A stretch of DNA of 25,388 nt from UBA2942 sp045127535 (GTDB lineage Bacteria; Bacillota; Clostridia; Lachnospirales; Lachnospiraceae), in assembly GCA_045127535.1 (NCBI GenBank), contig JBGVQN010000023.1, positions 1 to 25,388 of the forward strand. Direction: 5' to 3'. The notes beneath the pieces are model-generated. The model saw nothing but the letters and a program-made list of their open reading frames with translations. It was not told the origin of the DNA and made no database searches. The translations under genes and the position numbers were made by a program. This document shows positions 1 to 8,159 of this stretch, piece by piece; position 1 is the first letter of the stretch; every line of letters starts with the position of its first letter.

Positions 1-13
1 GGTACTTAGGTGG

Positions 14-33
14 CAGATGATGATAATCATCTG
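14..33. other. 8-bp hairpin upstream of topB
   Basis: An inverted repeat with arms CAGATGAT (14-21) and ATCATCTG (26-33) around a 4-nt loop. It lies just 5' of the intergenic block at 39-89. There is no T-run directly after it, so it is not an obvious terminator. The window edge hides its upstream context. Confidence 0.4.
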
Positions 34-38
34 GCGCC

Positions 39-89
39 TTAGTATCCGCTGCGTTTGACTCAGAGCGCAAGCGTGCTTTTCATGAAAAT
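39..89 (+). repeat. Intergenic sequence block also present between pheS and pheT
   Basis: This stretch shares a pattern with 8329-8377: TTAGTA, then CCGCTGCGTTT, a short variable part, AGCGNAAGCGNGC, and finally GAAAAT. The similarity is clear by eye, with small gaps and substitutions. Both copies lie in + orientation shortly upstream of a gene start (topB here, pheT there). It appears to be a dispersed intergenic repeat of this genome. Function unknown. Confidence 0.45.
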
Positions 90-174
90 GAAATCCCACG
101 GACCCAGGGCATGCAGCAAGGCACAGCCAAAGCACACACAACATGAAACAAAACGGCAGGAGGTGAGAAAAGGT

Positions 175-2304
175 ATGGGGAAGCGGTTGTTTATTGCGGA
201 GAAGCCGAGTGTGGCGCAGGAGTTTGCCAGAGTGCTGGGGATTAACGGCAGGAAGCAGAATGGGTATCTGGAATCGGAGGATGCCATTGTGACCTGGTGC
301 GTAGGCCACCTAATAACAATGAGTTATCCGGAAGCCTATGATGCTGCTCTAAAGCGCTGGAGCATGGACACCATTCCTTTTCTGCCAAAGGAATGGAAGT
401 ACGAAGTGATTGAAAGTGTACAGAAGCAGTTTGACATTGTATCCGGTCTGTTAAATCGGGCAGATGTGGACTGTATTTATGTCTGTACAGACTCCGGACG
501 TGAGGGAGAGTATATATACCGTCTGGTGGAACAGATGGCCGGAGTACAGGGAAAGCAGCGAAAAAGAGTGTGGATTGACTCCCAGACTGAGGAGGAAATC
601 CGCAGGGGCGTGGCGCAGGCCAAAGATTTGTCTGCCTATGACAATTTAAGCGAGGCTGCTTATCTGAGAGCGAAGGAAGATTATCTCATGGGAATTAATT
701 TTTCCAGAGTGTTGACTTTGAAATTTGGCCCGGTGATTTCCAATTTTACAGGCAGTCAGCGGACGGTAATTTCTGTAGGCAGAGTGATGACCTGTGTCCT
801 GGGCATGGTAGTGCGTAGAGAACGGGAAATCCGCCAGTTTGTGAAAACCCCTTTTTATCGGGTCATTGGTACCATGAATCTGGAGGGACATGCCTTTGAT
901 GCCGAGTGGAGAGCAGCAGAGGGATCAAAGTATTTTCAGTCTCCTTACCTGTATAAGGAAAATGGATTTAAAGAGAAAAAACATGCAGAAGAGCTGGTTG
1001 CAATGCTTACTGCTGATCCACCTCTGGATACAGTAGTAGAAACCATTTCCAAAAAGAAGGAAAAGAAAAATCCACCTCTGCTTTTTAATCTGGCAGAGCT
1101 GCAGAATGAATGTTCCAAACGGTTTAAAATCAGCCCGGATCAGACTCTGCAGGTGGTACAGGAGCTTTATGAGCGCAAGATGGTTACTTACCCCAGAACC
1201 GATGCCAGAGTCCTTTCTGCGGCTGTGGCAAAAGAAATCCGCAAAAATGTACAGGGACTGACCAGACATCCGCTCCTTGGAAATTTTGCCGGGGATGTAT
1301 TAAACAGAGAGGCATATAAGGGATTGGAAAAGACCAGATATGTCAATGACAAACAGATTACAGACCACTATGCCATTGTACCCACAGGGCAGGGGTGTGA
1401 CAATGTAAGACGGTTGTCCTGGCTGCAGGCAGGAGTATATGAACTGATTTGCAGAAGATTTTTAAGCATTTTCTTTCCTCCGGCAGTATATCAGAAATAT
1501 GCATTGGTGCTGACCAGATGCCAGGAACATTTTTTTACTGGTTTTAAAGTGCTGGTTGAGGAAGGATATCTTGCAGTGGCAGGACAGGCTTCCTCCCAGA
1601 AAAATACTGGAAAAGAGCAAAGAGGAGATGGACAGGAAACTGATCAGCAGGCAGAACGCTCTGAAAAAGAACAGGCAGAAGAACAGGCAGAGCAGGATAT
1701 TAAAAATGATCCAGAGTTTATGGCCAGACTGTCTTCCCTGAAAAAAGGAGCAATCATTCCTGCATCTGAATTCAAAATCAAAGAAGGGGAAACTTCCCCT
1801 CCAAAGCGTTATAACACCGGCAGTATGATTCTGGCTATGGAAAATGCGGGACAGCTGATAGAAGACGAGGAGCTGCGTGCCCAGATGAAAGGAAGCGGCA
1901 TCGGTACCAGTGCTACCAGAGCAGAGATCCTGAAAAAGCTGTTTAATATCAATTATCTGGTACTGAATCAGAAAACACAGATGATTACGCCTTCCCTTCT
2001 TGGAGAGCTGGTTTTTGATGTGGTAGAGTGTTCCATGCGCCAGATGCTGAATCCTGAACTGACAGCCAGTTGGGAAAAGGGACTTTCTTATGTGGCAGAA
2101 GGCTCCATTACCTCTGCAGAATATATGGAAAAGTTAGAGCGGTTTGTTACTTTACGCACCAATGGCGTAAAAACCATTCAGAATCCGCATGCCATAAGAG
2201 GAAAATTTGTGGAGGCAAGAGAATTTTACAGGCAGGAAAAGGGAAAATCTGCAGATGCTTCTAAAAATGCGGCTAGGAAGAAGAAAAAGACTGCTGCACA
2301 GTAA
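175..2304 (+). CDS. topB: DNA topoisomerase III
   Basis: Type IA topoisomerase that passes single DNA strands to relax negative supercoils and decatenate DNA. The N-terminus carries the Toprim start (RLFIAEKPSVAQ) and the acidic Toprim motif CTDSGREGEYIY at about residues 100-115. The catalytic tyrosine is in MVTYPRTDAR near residue 345. A C-terminal core segment contains GSGIGTSATRAEIL. An acidic Glu/Gln-rich linker at about residues 505-550 interrupts the core, and the tail is Lys-rich. I chose the ATG at 175 because an AGGAGGTGA ribosome site at 158-166 precedes it; the frame is open upstream to 55 but that extension has no family-like sequence. The 709-aa length fits the Firmicute TopB group. 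It is followed by a strong terminator and is probably monocistronic. Confidence 0.93.
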   Translation: MGKRLFIAEKPSVAQEFARVLGINGRKQNGYLESEDAIVTWCVGHLITMSYPEAYDAALKRWSMDTIPFLPKEWKYEVIESVQKQFDIVSGLLNRADVDCIYVCTDSGREGEYIYRLVEQMAGVQGKQRKRVWIDSQTEEEIRRGVAQAKDLSAYDNLSEAAYLRAKEDYLMGINFSRVLTLKFGPVISNFTGSQRTVISVGRVMTCVLGMVVRREREIRQFVKTPFYRVIGTMNLEGHAFDAEWRAAEGSKYFQSPYLYKENGFKEKKHAEELVAMLTADPPLDTVVETISKKKEKKNPPLLFNLAELQNECSKRFKISPDQTLQVVQELYERKMVTYPRTDARVLSAAVAKEIRKNVQGLTRHPLLGNFAGDVLNREAYKGLEKTRYVNDKQITDHYAIVPTGQGCDNVRRLSWLQAGVYELICRRFLSIFFPPAVYQKYALVLTRCQEHFFTGFKVLVEEGYLAVAGQASSQKNTGKEQRGDGQETDQQAERSEKEQAEEQAEQDIKNDPEFMARLSSLKKGAIIPASEFKIKEGETSPPKRYNTGSMILAMENAGQLIEDEELRAQMKGSGIGTSATRAEILKKLFNINYLVLNQKTQMITPSLLGELVFDVVECSMRQMLNPELTASWEKGLSYVAEGSITSAEYMEKLERFVTLRTNGVKTIQNPHAIRGKFVEAREFYRQEKGKSADASKNAARKKKKTAAQ

Positions 2305-2362
2305 GCCTGCATCGTAAAGGAACGATGGAGCTTTGTGAGCTTTCCGTTGTTATGAATAAAAT

Positions 2363-2419
2363 AACCGGCCACTCATACCTGGAAGCTTCCAAAAGGGGTA
2401 TGAATGGCCGGTTTTTTTA
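2363..2419 (+). terminator. Rho-independent terminator of topB
   Basis: Arms AACCGGCCACTCATACC and GGTATGAATGGCCGGTT pair over 17 bp with one mismatch. They are followed by TTTTTT. On the minus strand the stem is followed by a moderately T-rich run, so it may also end the convergent HPr-like gene. Confidence 0.88.
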
Positions 2420-2487
2420 TAATGTGTATGGCACTGCCTGTCTGGCTGTGTAAAATTCGTAAAAACCCTTAACGGGCTGGGACAGTT

Positions 2488-2715
2488 TTATACCATAAAA
2501 CTGCCAAGTTTTGATTTTAATTCGAATTCATCGTTACCGCTTGTTTCCATGCGGACTGGCTGCATCAGATTCAGACTGAAAATTCCTATGATAGATTTTC
2601 CGTCGATCCTTTCGTCACCTGAAATCAGATAGATATCGAAAGGACAATTCTTGGCTGCTTCCACAAACTGTTTGGCCTTTTCGATAGAACTCAAATCCAC
2701 AAAAGATACAATCAT
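2488..2715 (-). CDS. HPr-like small protein lacking the active-site His
   Basis: A 75-residue protein. Its second half (DGKSIIGIFSLNLMQPVRME) matches the helix-2/strand region of HPr, the PTS phosphocarrier, whose family signature there is AKSIMGVLSL. The N-terminal HPr motif with the phosphorylated His (GLHARPA) is absent: residues 1-30 read as a beta strand and a helix with no His at all. It therefore has an HPr fold but probably cannot carry phosphate on His15. Such degenerate HPr-like proteins are common in Lachnospiraceae; a regulatory or structural role is inference. The start is supported by AGGAGG seven bases upstream. A TTGACT-17-TAGTAT promoter precedes it, so it is probably transcribed alone. 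Confidence 0.75.
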   Translation of the reverse strand: MIVSFVDLSSIEKAKQFVEAAKNCPFDIYLISGDERIDGKSIIGIFSLNLMQPVRMETSGNDEFELKSKLGSFMV

Positions 2716-2748
2716 ACTGATTACCTCCTGTCTTTTTGTTCAAAAGGG

Positions 2749-2777
2749 ATACTATCATAAGCACTTGGCAAAGTCAA
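2749..2777 (-). promoter_or_regulatory. Sigma-A-type promoter for the HPr-like gene
   Basis: Read on the minus strand: TTGACT (2772-2777), 17-bp spacer, TAGTAT (2749-2754), about 35 bp upstream of the ATG. The rest of the gap to 3020 is A/T-rich and I see no gene in it. Confidence 0.55.
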
Positions 2778-3021
2778 TAAGTTTAGCCTCCCGATCTGTA
2801 AAATCGTTGTTTTGCCAGAAAAGACGATTTTTCCTTCTGAAAAACTTATAAAAATGCAAATGGAAAAAGAAAATGATCTGTCGAAGATGAAAAACAAACT
2901 GGACTTTTCCCTAAATTTTCCACTTTCAAAAAGAGTTTCTCTATAAAATATACGGGATTTTCAGCGAGAAAAGGGAAGAAAATATTTTTGATGAAGACGG
3001 TTTTATGCAAAATAGGGAACA

Positions 3022-3054
3022 GCCGGCGATTATGGAGAAAACATAATCGCCGGC
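3022..3054 (-). terminator. Hairpin after putP, probable terminator
   Basis: Arms GCCGGCGATTATG and CATAATCGCCGGC form a perfect 13-bp stem with a 7-nt loop, about 30 bases past the putP stop. On the minus strand the run after the stem is only moderately T-rich (TGTTCCCTATTTT), so termination strength is uncertain. Confidence 0.65.
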
Positions 3055-3082
3055 CGTTTACTGCTTCAATATGTAGGATAGA

Positions 3083-4627
3083 TTATTCTACAGGTTTGCT
3101 GATAGAATCAAATTCTTCACAGATTTCTGCAGAAGGAGCTGGTGTCAGCAAAGATACAATCACGATTGCTGCACAAGCTACAATAAATGCAGGAAGCAGC
3201 TCGTAAATGTTCCATATGCCTCCTAAAGGACGTACCGCGTATTTCCAGATGAATACCATAGCGCCACCGGAAATCATACCAGCCAGGGCACCTTGTAAAG
3301 TGGTACGCTTCCAGAACAGGGAAAAGAGCATAATTGGTCCAAAGGAAGCACCAAAACCTGCCCATGCAAAAGAAACAATAGTAAATACAGAGCTGTTCGG
3401 GTTCCATGCCAGTGCAATACTGATCAGCGCAATGCCCAGAACAGTCAGACGGGCTGCAGACATGGACTGTTTTGCATTTAACTTAATTTTCATAAAATCC
3501 TGCAGCAGGTTCTGAGATACGCTGGAAGCAGCGGTCAGAAGCTGGGAGTCTGCAGTGGACATGGTACATGCCAGAATACCTGCCAGTACCACGCCGGCTA
3601 CCAGAGACAGCAGAATATGTTCCTGTCCCAGTAAATCAGCCAGACGGATGATAACGGTTTCAGATTCAGCACTGGTGGAGAACATAGGAATTTTGCCTGC
3701 AACAGATGCGCTGTAACCAATCATACCAATGATAACGGCAACAAACATGGAAATAACTACCCAGACAGAGGCAATACGGCGGGAAGTCTTCAGCTTCTTT
3801 TCGTCTTCAATAGCCATGAAACGCAGCAGGATATGAGGCATACCAAAGTATCCAAGTCCCCATGCGCAGGTAGAAAGAATCGTAATCGGGCTATAAGAAG
3901 CAGAAGTGCCGGAAGCCATATCGTGCATTTCTGTCATTGACAGGTATCCATCTAAGGAACGTGCGTTGTCAGCAACTGCGTCCCAACCACCTGCTATATG
4001 CACACCATAGAATACAATAACCACCAGAGCAATGCTCATAACAATACTCTGAATCAGGTCTGTAGTAGAAACGGCCATAAAACCGCCCAGTACAGTATAG
4101 CCTACAATGACAATGGCACCAATAATCATAGCTGCGTGATAATCCACGCCGAACAGACTGTTAAACAGAGTGCCGATGGCCTTAAAACCAGAGGCGGTAT
4201 AAGGAATAAAGAAAATAAGAATAAACAATGCTGAGATACACATCAAAATGTTGTTTTTATCCCGATAACGTCTGGAAAAGAAATCCGGAATGGTGATGGC
4301 ATTACACTTAATAGAATAGCGGCGCAGACGCTTGGCTACAATGAGCCAGTTTAAATAGGTACCTACTGCCAGACCGATTGCAGTCCAGCCTGCATCTGCA
4401 ATACCGGTTAAATATGCGACTCCGGGAAGCCCCATCAGCAGCCAACTGCTCATGTCAGAAGCCTCTGCACTCATAGCAGTAACCAGAGGTCCCAATTTAC
4501 GTCCCCCTAAATAAAAATCAGAAGCGGTGTTGTTGCTGTCTTTCTTACTGAAATAGTAGCCTACATAAATCATACCAATCAGATAGATTATGATAGCGGC
4601 TAGGATTTCAATTTGTCCTGGTGTCAT
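3083..4627 (-). CDS. putP: Sodium/proline symporter (SSS family)
   Basis: A solute:sodium symporter of the inner membrane that imports proline with Na+. It is 514 aa with about 13 hydrophobic helices. The PutP signature AMSAEASDMSSWLLMGLPG, near residue 50, forms part of the Na+/proline site in the family, and the following helix has GWTAIGLAVGTYLNW. The C-terminus is short and lacks added domains. I chose the start MTPGQIEIL at 4627 because AAGGAGGATCATT lies directly upstream; an in-frame ATG 13 codons earlier has no good ribosome site. A TTGTCC-17-TATAAT promoter lies about 50 bp upstream and a hairpin follows the stop, so the gene is probably transcribed alone. Proline specificity is inferred from the signature; other SSS substrates cannot be fully excluded. 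Confidence 0.9.
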   Translation of the reverse strand: MTPGQIEILAAIIIYLIGMIYVGYYFSKKDSNNTASDFYLGGRKLGPLVTAMSAEASDMSSWLLMGLPGVAYLTGIADAGWTAIGLAVGTYLNWLIVAKRLRRYSIKCNAITIPDFFSRRYRDKNNILMCISALFILIFFIPYTASGFKAIGTLFNSLFGVDYHAAMIIGAIVIVGYTVLGGFMAVSTTDLIQSIVMSIALVVIVFYGVHIAGGWDAVADNARSLDGYLSMTEMHDMASGTSASYSPITILSTCAWGLGYFGMPHILLRFMAIEDEKKLKTSRRIASVWVVISMFVAVIIGMIGYSASVAGKIPMFSTSAESETVIIRLADLLGQEHILLSLVAGVVLAGILACTMSTADSQLLTAASSVSQNLLQDFMKIKLNAKQSMSAARLTVLGIALISIALAWNPNSSVFTIVSFAWAGFGASFGPIMLFSLFWKRTTLQGALAGMISGGAMVFIWKYAVRPLGGIWNIYELLPAFIVACAAIVIVSLLTPAPSAEICEEFDSISKPVE

Positions 4628-4675
4628 AATGATCCTCCTTGTTATGTATAAAAAATATATAAACAATATTAAAGC

Positions 4676-4704
4676 ATTATAACATAGGAGAAATCAGAGG
4701 ACAA
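4676..4704 (-). promoter_or_regulatory. Promoter of putP
   Basis: On the minus strand: TTGTCC (4699-4704), 17-bp spacer, perfect TATAAT (4676-4681). It lies about 50 bp upstream of the putP ATG. Confidence 0.7.
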
Positions 4705-4874
4705 TATAAATTTGTATGCTTCATTTCCTTTGGGGTGTGTGAAGGTTGTATTGTTTTAAGATCTTTTACATCAGATCATGTAGGATAACCTGATCATAAT
4801 GAAACTGTATGAACTGTACGATCATTAGGAAATGAACATCACGTAAAAATTGTATTTACAAACAGGGTGACATA

Positions 4875-4903
4875 TTGACAGATAGTGAATCTTTTGAGAT
4901 GAT
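4875..4903 (+). promoter_or_regulatory. Candidate promoter for the beta-helix gene
   Basis: Perfect TTGACA (4875-4880), then 17 bp, then GATGAT (4898-4903, 4 of 6). It lies 65 bp upstream of the ATG at 4968. The rest of 4705-4874 between the divergent genes has AT-rich sequence and no ORF that I can support. Confidence 0.4.
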
Positions 4904-4967
4904 AAAAGGGTGAGATGCAACATAAAATGTTCCAAAGATAATAATCTCACAGCAAAGGAATATAAGG

Positions 4968-5636
4968 ATGATAAACGAATTTACTATTAAAAACCTGTAT
5001 GATACCACATATACCCTGGCAGCAGATCTATTTGAATCTGCTGTCTATCCATGGGAGCTTCTTGGAAAAATTCATGATTACATACTGTCTCTTGGTGCAA
5101 CGCTTTCTTTTGAAAAATTTGACCATCCATCAGAAACGGTATGGATCGCCAAAAATGCCACAGTAGCGCCCACTGCCTCTATTACAGGTCCCTGTATCAT
5201 TGATGAAGAGGCAGAAGTCCGCCACTGCGCATTTATTCGGGGCAATGCCATTGTGGGAAAAGGAGCAGTAGTAGGTAATTCCACTGAACTGAAAAATGTA
5301 ATTTTGTTTGATAAAGTGCAGGTTCCTCATTATAATTATGTAGGAGATTCTGTTTTAGGATATCGTTCTCACCTGGGGGCTGGTGCGATTACTTCCAATG
5401 TGAAGTCTGATAAGCAGCCTGTTGTTGTAAAATTTCAGGAAAATACAGTACCTACCGGTTTAAAAAAATTTGGTGCCATGGTTGGCGACTGTGTAGAGGT
5501 AGGCTGTGGTTCTGTACTAAATCCAGGTACCGTAGTAGGAAAAAATGCAAGTATTTATCCCCTTTCCAGTGTCAGAGGATATGTACCTGCGGACAGTATT
5601 TATAAGAAACAGGGAGAGGTGGCAAAGAAAATTTAA
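4968..5636 (+). CDS. Left-handed beta-helix protein, GlmU C-terminal-like
   Basis: 222 aa. From about residue 55 onwards the sequence shows hexapeptide repeats with small/aliphatic residues every six positions (VAPTASITGPCIIDEEAEV, IVGKGAVVG, LGAGAITSNV, VGCGSVLNPGTVVG). This is the left-handed parallel beta-helix of GlmU-type acyltransferases and of the tails of sugar nucleotidyltransferases. The N-terminal 50 residues are not a nucleotidyltransferase: there is no GXGTRM loop. Databases often call such proteins UDP-GlcNAc pyrophosphorylase, but that domain is absent here. An acyltransferase or a binding role is possible; the substrate is unknown. The start follows AAGGAATATAAGG. Its stop overlaps the stop of the convergent yihY-like gene. 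Confidence 0.8.
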   Translation: MINEFTIKNLYDTTYTLAADLFESAVYPWELLGKIHDYILSLGATLSFEKFDHPSETVWIAKNATVAPTASITGPCIIDEEAEVRHCAFIRGNAIVGKGAVVGNSTELKNVILFDKVQVPHYNYVGDSVLGYRSHLGAGAITSNVKSDKQPVVVKFQENTVPTGLKKFGAMVGDCVEVGCGSVLNPGTVVGKNASIYPLSSVRGYVPADSIYKKQGEVAKKI

Positions 5637-6460
5637 TCCTCCTGCAGTTCTCCTGTTTCTTCCAGCCAGGCATTTAGTTCTCCGCCAAAAAGAATGATAC
5701 AGATACAGACATACATCCAGAGAATGGCCAGCACGACAGTGGTCAAACTGCCGTACATTTTGGAATAATTTGAAAAATATTTGATATAAATAGAAAATGC
5801 ATAGGAAAACAGCATCCATCCCACAGAAGAAACCAGTGCTCCTGGAATTTGTGTCCAGATGGATGCTTTTCTGTCTGGGAAAACCTTGTAAACAACCATA
5901 AAAAAGAGTGTCTGCAGAAAAATAGACAAAAGCAGGCGTAAAAAGGAAAGCAGCTGGTCAAAGCGTCCCAGCCATGGGAACTGTTCAATGAGCAGGAGCT
6001 GCAGCTGTTCACCAAAGACCATCAATACCAGTGTAAACAACACGATGATATAAAATATAATGGTATAAAACAGGCAGATGATCCGCAGCCAGATATAGTT
6101 TCTCTGTTCAGAAGAATGGTATACTGAATTCATTCCACGGAAAATCCCAAGGACGCCCTTAGATGCAGACCAGAGGGTAAAGACTGCTGTAATGGACAGC
6201 AGGGTAGAAGGAGAAGAAACTCTGATATCAGTCATCAAAAACTGAAAAACAGGTGTGACAGCCTCCGGGAGAATGTCTGCAATCAGGGCAATCAACTGAT
6301 CTTCTGTAATAGGCAGATACTGAATTGCGGTCAGCAGCAGCATTAAAAAGGGCATGACAGAAAGTATGATAAACAAGGTACCGTAAGCGGAATATACGGA
6401 TATGTTGTCTTTGCGGACTCTGTTATAGAAGCAACGGATTTCGCTGATAAACTGCAGCAT
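5633..6460 (-). CDS. YihY/BrkB-family inner membrane protein
   Basis: 275 aa with about six hydrophobic helices. The family is recognised from the N-terminal amphipathic segment followed by SAYGTLFIILSVMPFLMLLL, the central WSASKGVLGIFRGMNSVY, and the C-terminal YGSLTTVVLAILWMYVCICIILFGGELNA. YihY/BrkB proteins were once called ribonuclease BN in error; their true function, possibly transport or envelope related, is unresolved. GAGGT precedes the ATG at 6460 and a TTGTAC-17-TATATT promoter lies upstream. The gene ends tail-to-tail with the beta-helix gene, sharing TTAA at 5633-5636, and no terminator hairpin lies between them. The length fits the family. Confidence 0.87.
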   Translation of the reverse strand: MLQFISEIRCFYNRVRKDNISVYSAYGTLFIILSVMPFLMLLLTAIQYLPITEDQLIALIADILPEAVTPVFQFLMTDIRVSSPSTLLSITAVFTLWSASKGVLGIFRGMNSVYHSSEQRNYIWLRIICLFYTIIFYIIVLFTLVLMVFGEQLQLLLIEQFPWLGRFDQLLSFLRLLLSIFLQTLFFMVVYKVFPDRKASIWTQIPGALVSSVGWMLFSYAFSIYIKYFSNYSKMYGSLTTVVLAILWMYVCICIILFGGELNAWLEETGELQED

Positions 6461-6529
6461 AATTGTACCTCACTGTGAATTGTAATTCTTATATTTCATG
6501 GCCTTTCCGGGCATATCAATCTATAATAT

Positions 6530-6558
6530 AATATACCGTGAAATCACAAATGGTACAA
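6530..6558 (-). promoter_or_regulatory. Candidate promoter of the yihY-like gene
   Basis: On the minus strand: TTGTAC (6553-6558), 17-bp spacer, TATATT (6530-6535), about 70 bp upstream of the ATG. It is back-to-back with the pheS promoter, about 15 bp away. Confidence 0.45.
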
Positions 6559-6573
6559 TAGGAAAATTTGTCC

Positions 6574-6602
6574 TTGACATTTCTGTTTCCATTGGCTAAA
6601 AT
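6574..6602 (+). promoter_or_regulatory. Promoter of the pheST operon
   Basis: Perfect TTGACA (6574-6579), 17-bp spacer, TAAAAT (6597-6602). Transcription would start near 6609, giving a leader of about 490 nt before pheS. Confidence 0.75.
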
Positions 6603-6608
6603 ACTTGT

Positions 6609-6975
6609 TGAATGTAATATATATGAAAAGCAATGAAGGTGTTCAGTAGAAATCTGTTTTCCATCAGAGAGGGACAGTCACCGGCTGTAAACTGCCCCGG
6701 GTTCAGACAGGTTTACGAATTTCCCACCCAAGCTGCATTTCTGAAACTGCATATGCTTTGTGCTTCATGGATCTGTCACAGTTGGCAGCCAGACAGTCAA
6801 TGCTAAACAGCTGATTTGTCATCGCATATTTTCGGTTACACAAATCATAGCAGGTGTAGGAAGTGACGTTGATACACGTTACGTATACCGAGTGTCTGCA
6901 TAGTAGTATGTGCAGAAATTAGGGTGGTACCGCGAGCAAGTCGTCCCTTTTTGAGGGGTGGCTTATTTTTTTTCG
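6609..6975 (+). promoter_or_regulatory. T-box leader, predicted tRNA-Phe sensor
   Basis: The diagnostic T-box AGGGTGGTACCGCG is at 6921-6934, directly before a terminator. Upstream lies a Stem I-like region with the AGAGAGGGAC / GGCTG elements at about 6666-6695. A plausible Phe specifier codon TTC is at 6721-6723. In this family, uncharged tRNA pairs with the specifier and with the T-box to favour the antiterminator and allow read-through into the synthetase genes. The Phe assignment comes from the downstream pheST genes plus the candidate TTC; another TTC nearby could serve instead. The leader start is inferred from the promoter. Confidence 0.9.
6938..6975 (+). terminator. T-box-controlled terminator
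   Basis: AAGTCGTCCC and GGGGTGGCTT pair, allowing G-U pairs, around a TTTTTGA loop. They are followed by ATTTTTTTT. It overlaps the 3' part of the antiterminator as expected for a T-box. Confidence 0.85.
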
Positions 6976-7021
6976 CAAAGAAAGATACAGGCATCTGCCT
7001 GGTCATCATTGCACAGGCACG

Positions 7022-7070
7022 CAGGTCCTTGTGAAACCCGTATCCGGGATATGTGTTTCACAAGGGCCTG
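7022..7070 (+). other. 16-bp hairpin between the T-box terminator and pheS
   Basis: CAGGTCCTTGTGAAAC (7022-7037) pairs with GTTTCACAAGGGCCTG (7055-7070) across a 17-nt loop, with one G-U pair. No T-run follows, so it is not a typical terminator. It sits about 20 nt before the pheS ribosome site. Its role is unknown; mRNA stabilisation or processing is possible. Confidence 0.6.
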
Positions 7071-7102
7071 ACAGAAAAGTATTGATTAGGAGGAGAAACG
7101 CA

Positions 7103-8122
7103 ATGGAAACTATGTTGCAGAAAATCAAGGATGCAGCCATCAGCCAGTTAGAGCAGACCGATTCATTGGACAAGTTAAATGAGATCCGTGTCAACTATCT
7201 GGGCAAAAAGGGTGAACTGACTGCTGTATTAAAGGGCATGAAGGATGTAGCGCCGGAGGATCGTCCAAAGGTAGGCCAGCTGGTAAACGATACCCGTTTT
7301 GCCATCGAGGGAGCCATTGAGACCACTAAGGCACGTCTGGAGGCAGCTGCCAGAGAGGCTAAGTTAAAGAGTGAGGTGCTGGATGTAACCAGACCTGCTG
7401 TCAAGTCTGCCATCGGCCACAGACATCCCAATACCATTGCCAGAGAAGAAGTAGAGCGCATCTTTGTAGGCATGGGCTACGAGGTCGTAGAGGGACCTGA
7501 GGTAGAGTATGATGAATACAACTTCGAAAAGCTGAACATTCCGGCAAACCATCCGGCAAAGGATGAGCAGGATACCTTCTATATTAACAGCAACATCTTA
7601 CTGCGTACCCAGACATCTTCTGTACAGGCACGTATTATGGAAAAAGGCAATCTGCCGATCCGTATCATCTCCCCGGGACGTGTGTTCCGTTCTGACGAGG
7701 TAGATGCGACCCATTCTCCTTCCTTCCATCAGATCGAGGGTCTTGTGGTAGATGAGCATGTTACCATGGCAGATTTAAAGGGTACTCTGGCAGAGTTCGC
7801 AAAAGAGTTGTTTGGACCAGAGACCAAGGTAAAGTTCCGTCCGCATCACTTCCCATTCACAGAGCCATCTGCTGAGGTAGACGTGACCTGCTTTAAGTGC
7901 GGCGGCAAGGGCTGTCGTTTCTGCAAGGGCGAGGGCTGGATCGAGATCTTAGGCTGCGGTATGGTGCATCCGCATGTACTGGAGCTTTGCGGCATTGACC
8001 CGGAAAAGTACACAGGATTTGCTTTTGGCGTAGGCCTGGAGCGTATCGCCCTGTTAAAGTATGAGATCGACGATATGAGACTGTTATATGAAAATGACAT
8101 CCGTTTCCTGAAGCAGTTCTAA
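7103..8122 (+). CDS. pheS: Phenylalanine--tRNA ligase alpha subunit
   Basis: Catalytic subunit of the cytoplasmic (alpha-beta)2 PheRS that charges tRNA-Phe with phenylalanine. It is 339 aa, the normal bacterial length. The N-terminal 90 residues form the coiled-coil tRNA-binding arm. Class II motif 2 is seen in the region PIRIISPGRVFRSDEVDATHSPSFHQIEGL. Motif 3 is near the C-terminus at GFAFGVGLERIALLKYEIDD. The aminoacylation core also has FRPHHFPFTEPSAEVDV. The start at 7103 follows AGGAGGAGAAACGCA; the frame is open upstream to 7031 but that part overlaps the hairpin at 7022-7070. It is controlled by the T-box leader and cotranscribed with pheT, although 335 bp separate the two genes, unusually far. 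Confidence 0.97.
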   Translation: METMLQKIKDAAISQLEQTDSLDKLNEIRVNYLGKKGELTAVLKGMKDVAPEDRPKVGQLVNDTRFAIEGAIETTKARLEAAAREAKLKSEVLDVTRPAVKSAIGHRHPNTIAREEVERIFVGMGYEVVEGPEVEYDEYNFEKLNIPANHPAKDEQDTFYINSNILLRTQTSSVQARIMEKGNLPIRIISPGRVFRSDEVDATHSPSFHQIEGLVVDEHVTMADLKGTLAEFAKELFGPETKVKFRPHHFPFTEPSAEVDVTCFKCGGKGCRFCKGEGWIEILGCGMVHPHVLELCGIDPEKYTGFAFGVGLERIALLKYEIDDMRLLYENDIRFLKQF

Positions 8123-8159
8123 TGTATCAGGAAGCAGGCTCTGTTAGTCGTATGATACA

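Noticed and set aside
55..174. N-terminal extension of topB from TTG 55
   Set aside because: The 40-residue extension lacks family similarity, overlaps a dispersed intergenic repeat, and the ATG at 175 has a strong ribosome site and the canonical start RLFIAEKPSVAQ.
2310..2350. CATCGT/ACGATG hairpin and AGCTTTGTGA resembling the MITE arm, just after topB
   Set aside because: Only a 10-base match to the arm and no end sequence (AGGCAATTGC) nearby; could be chance.
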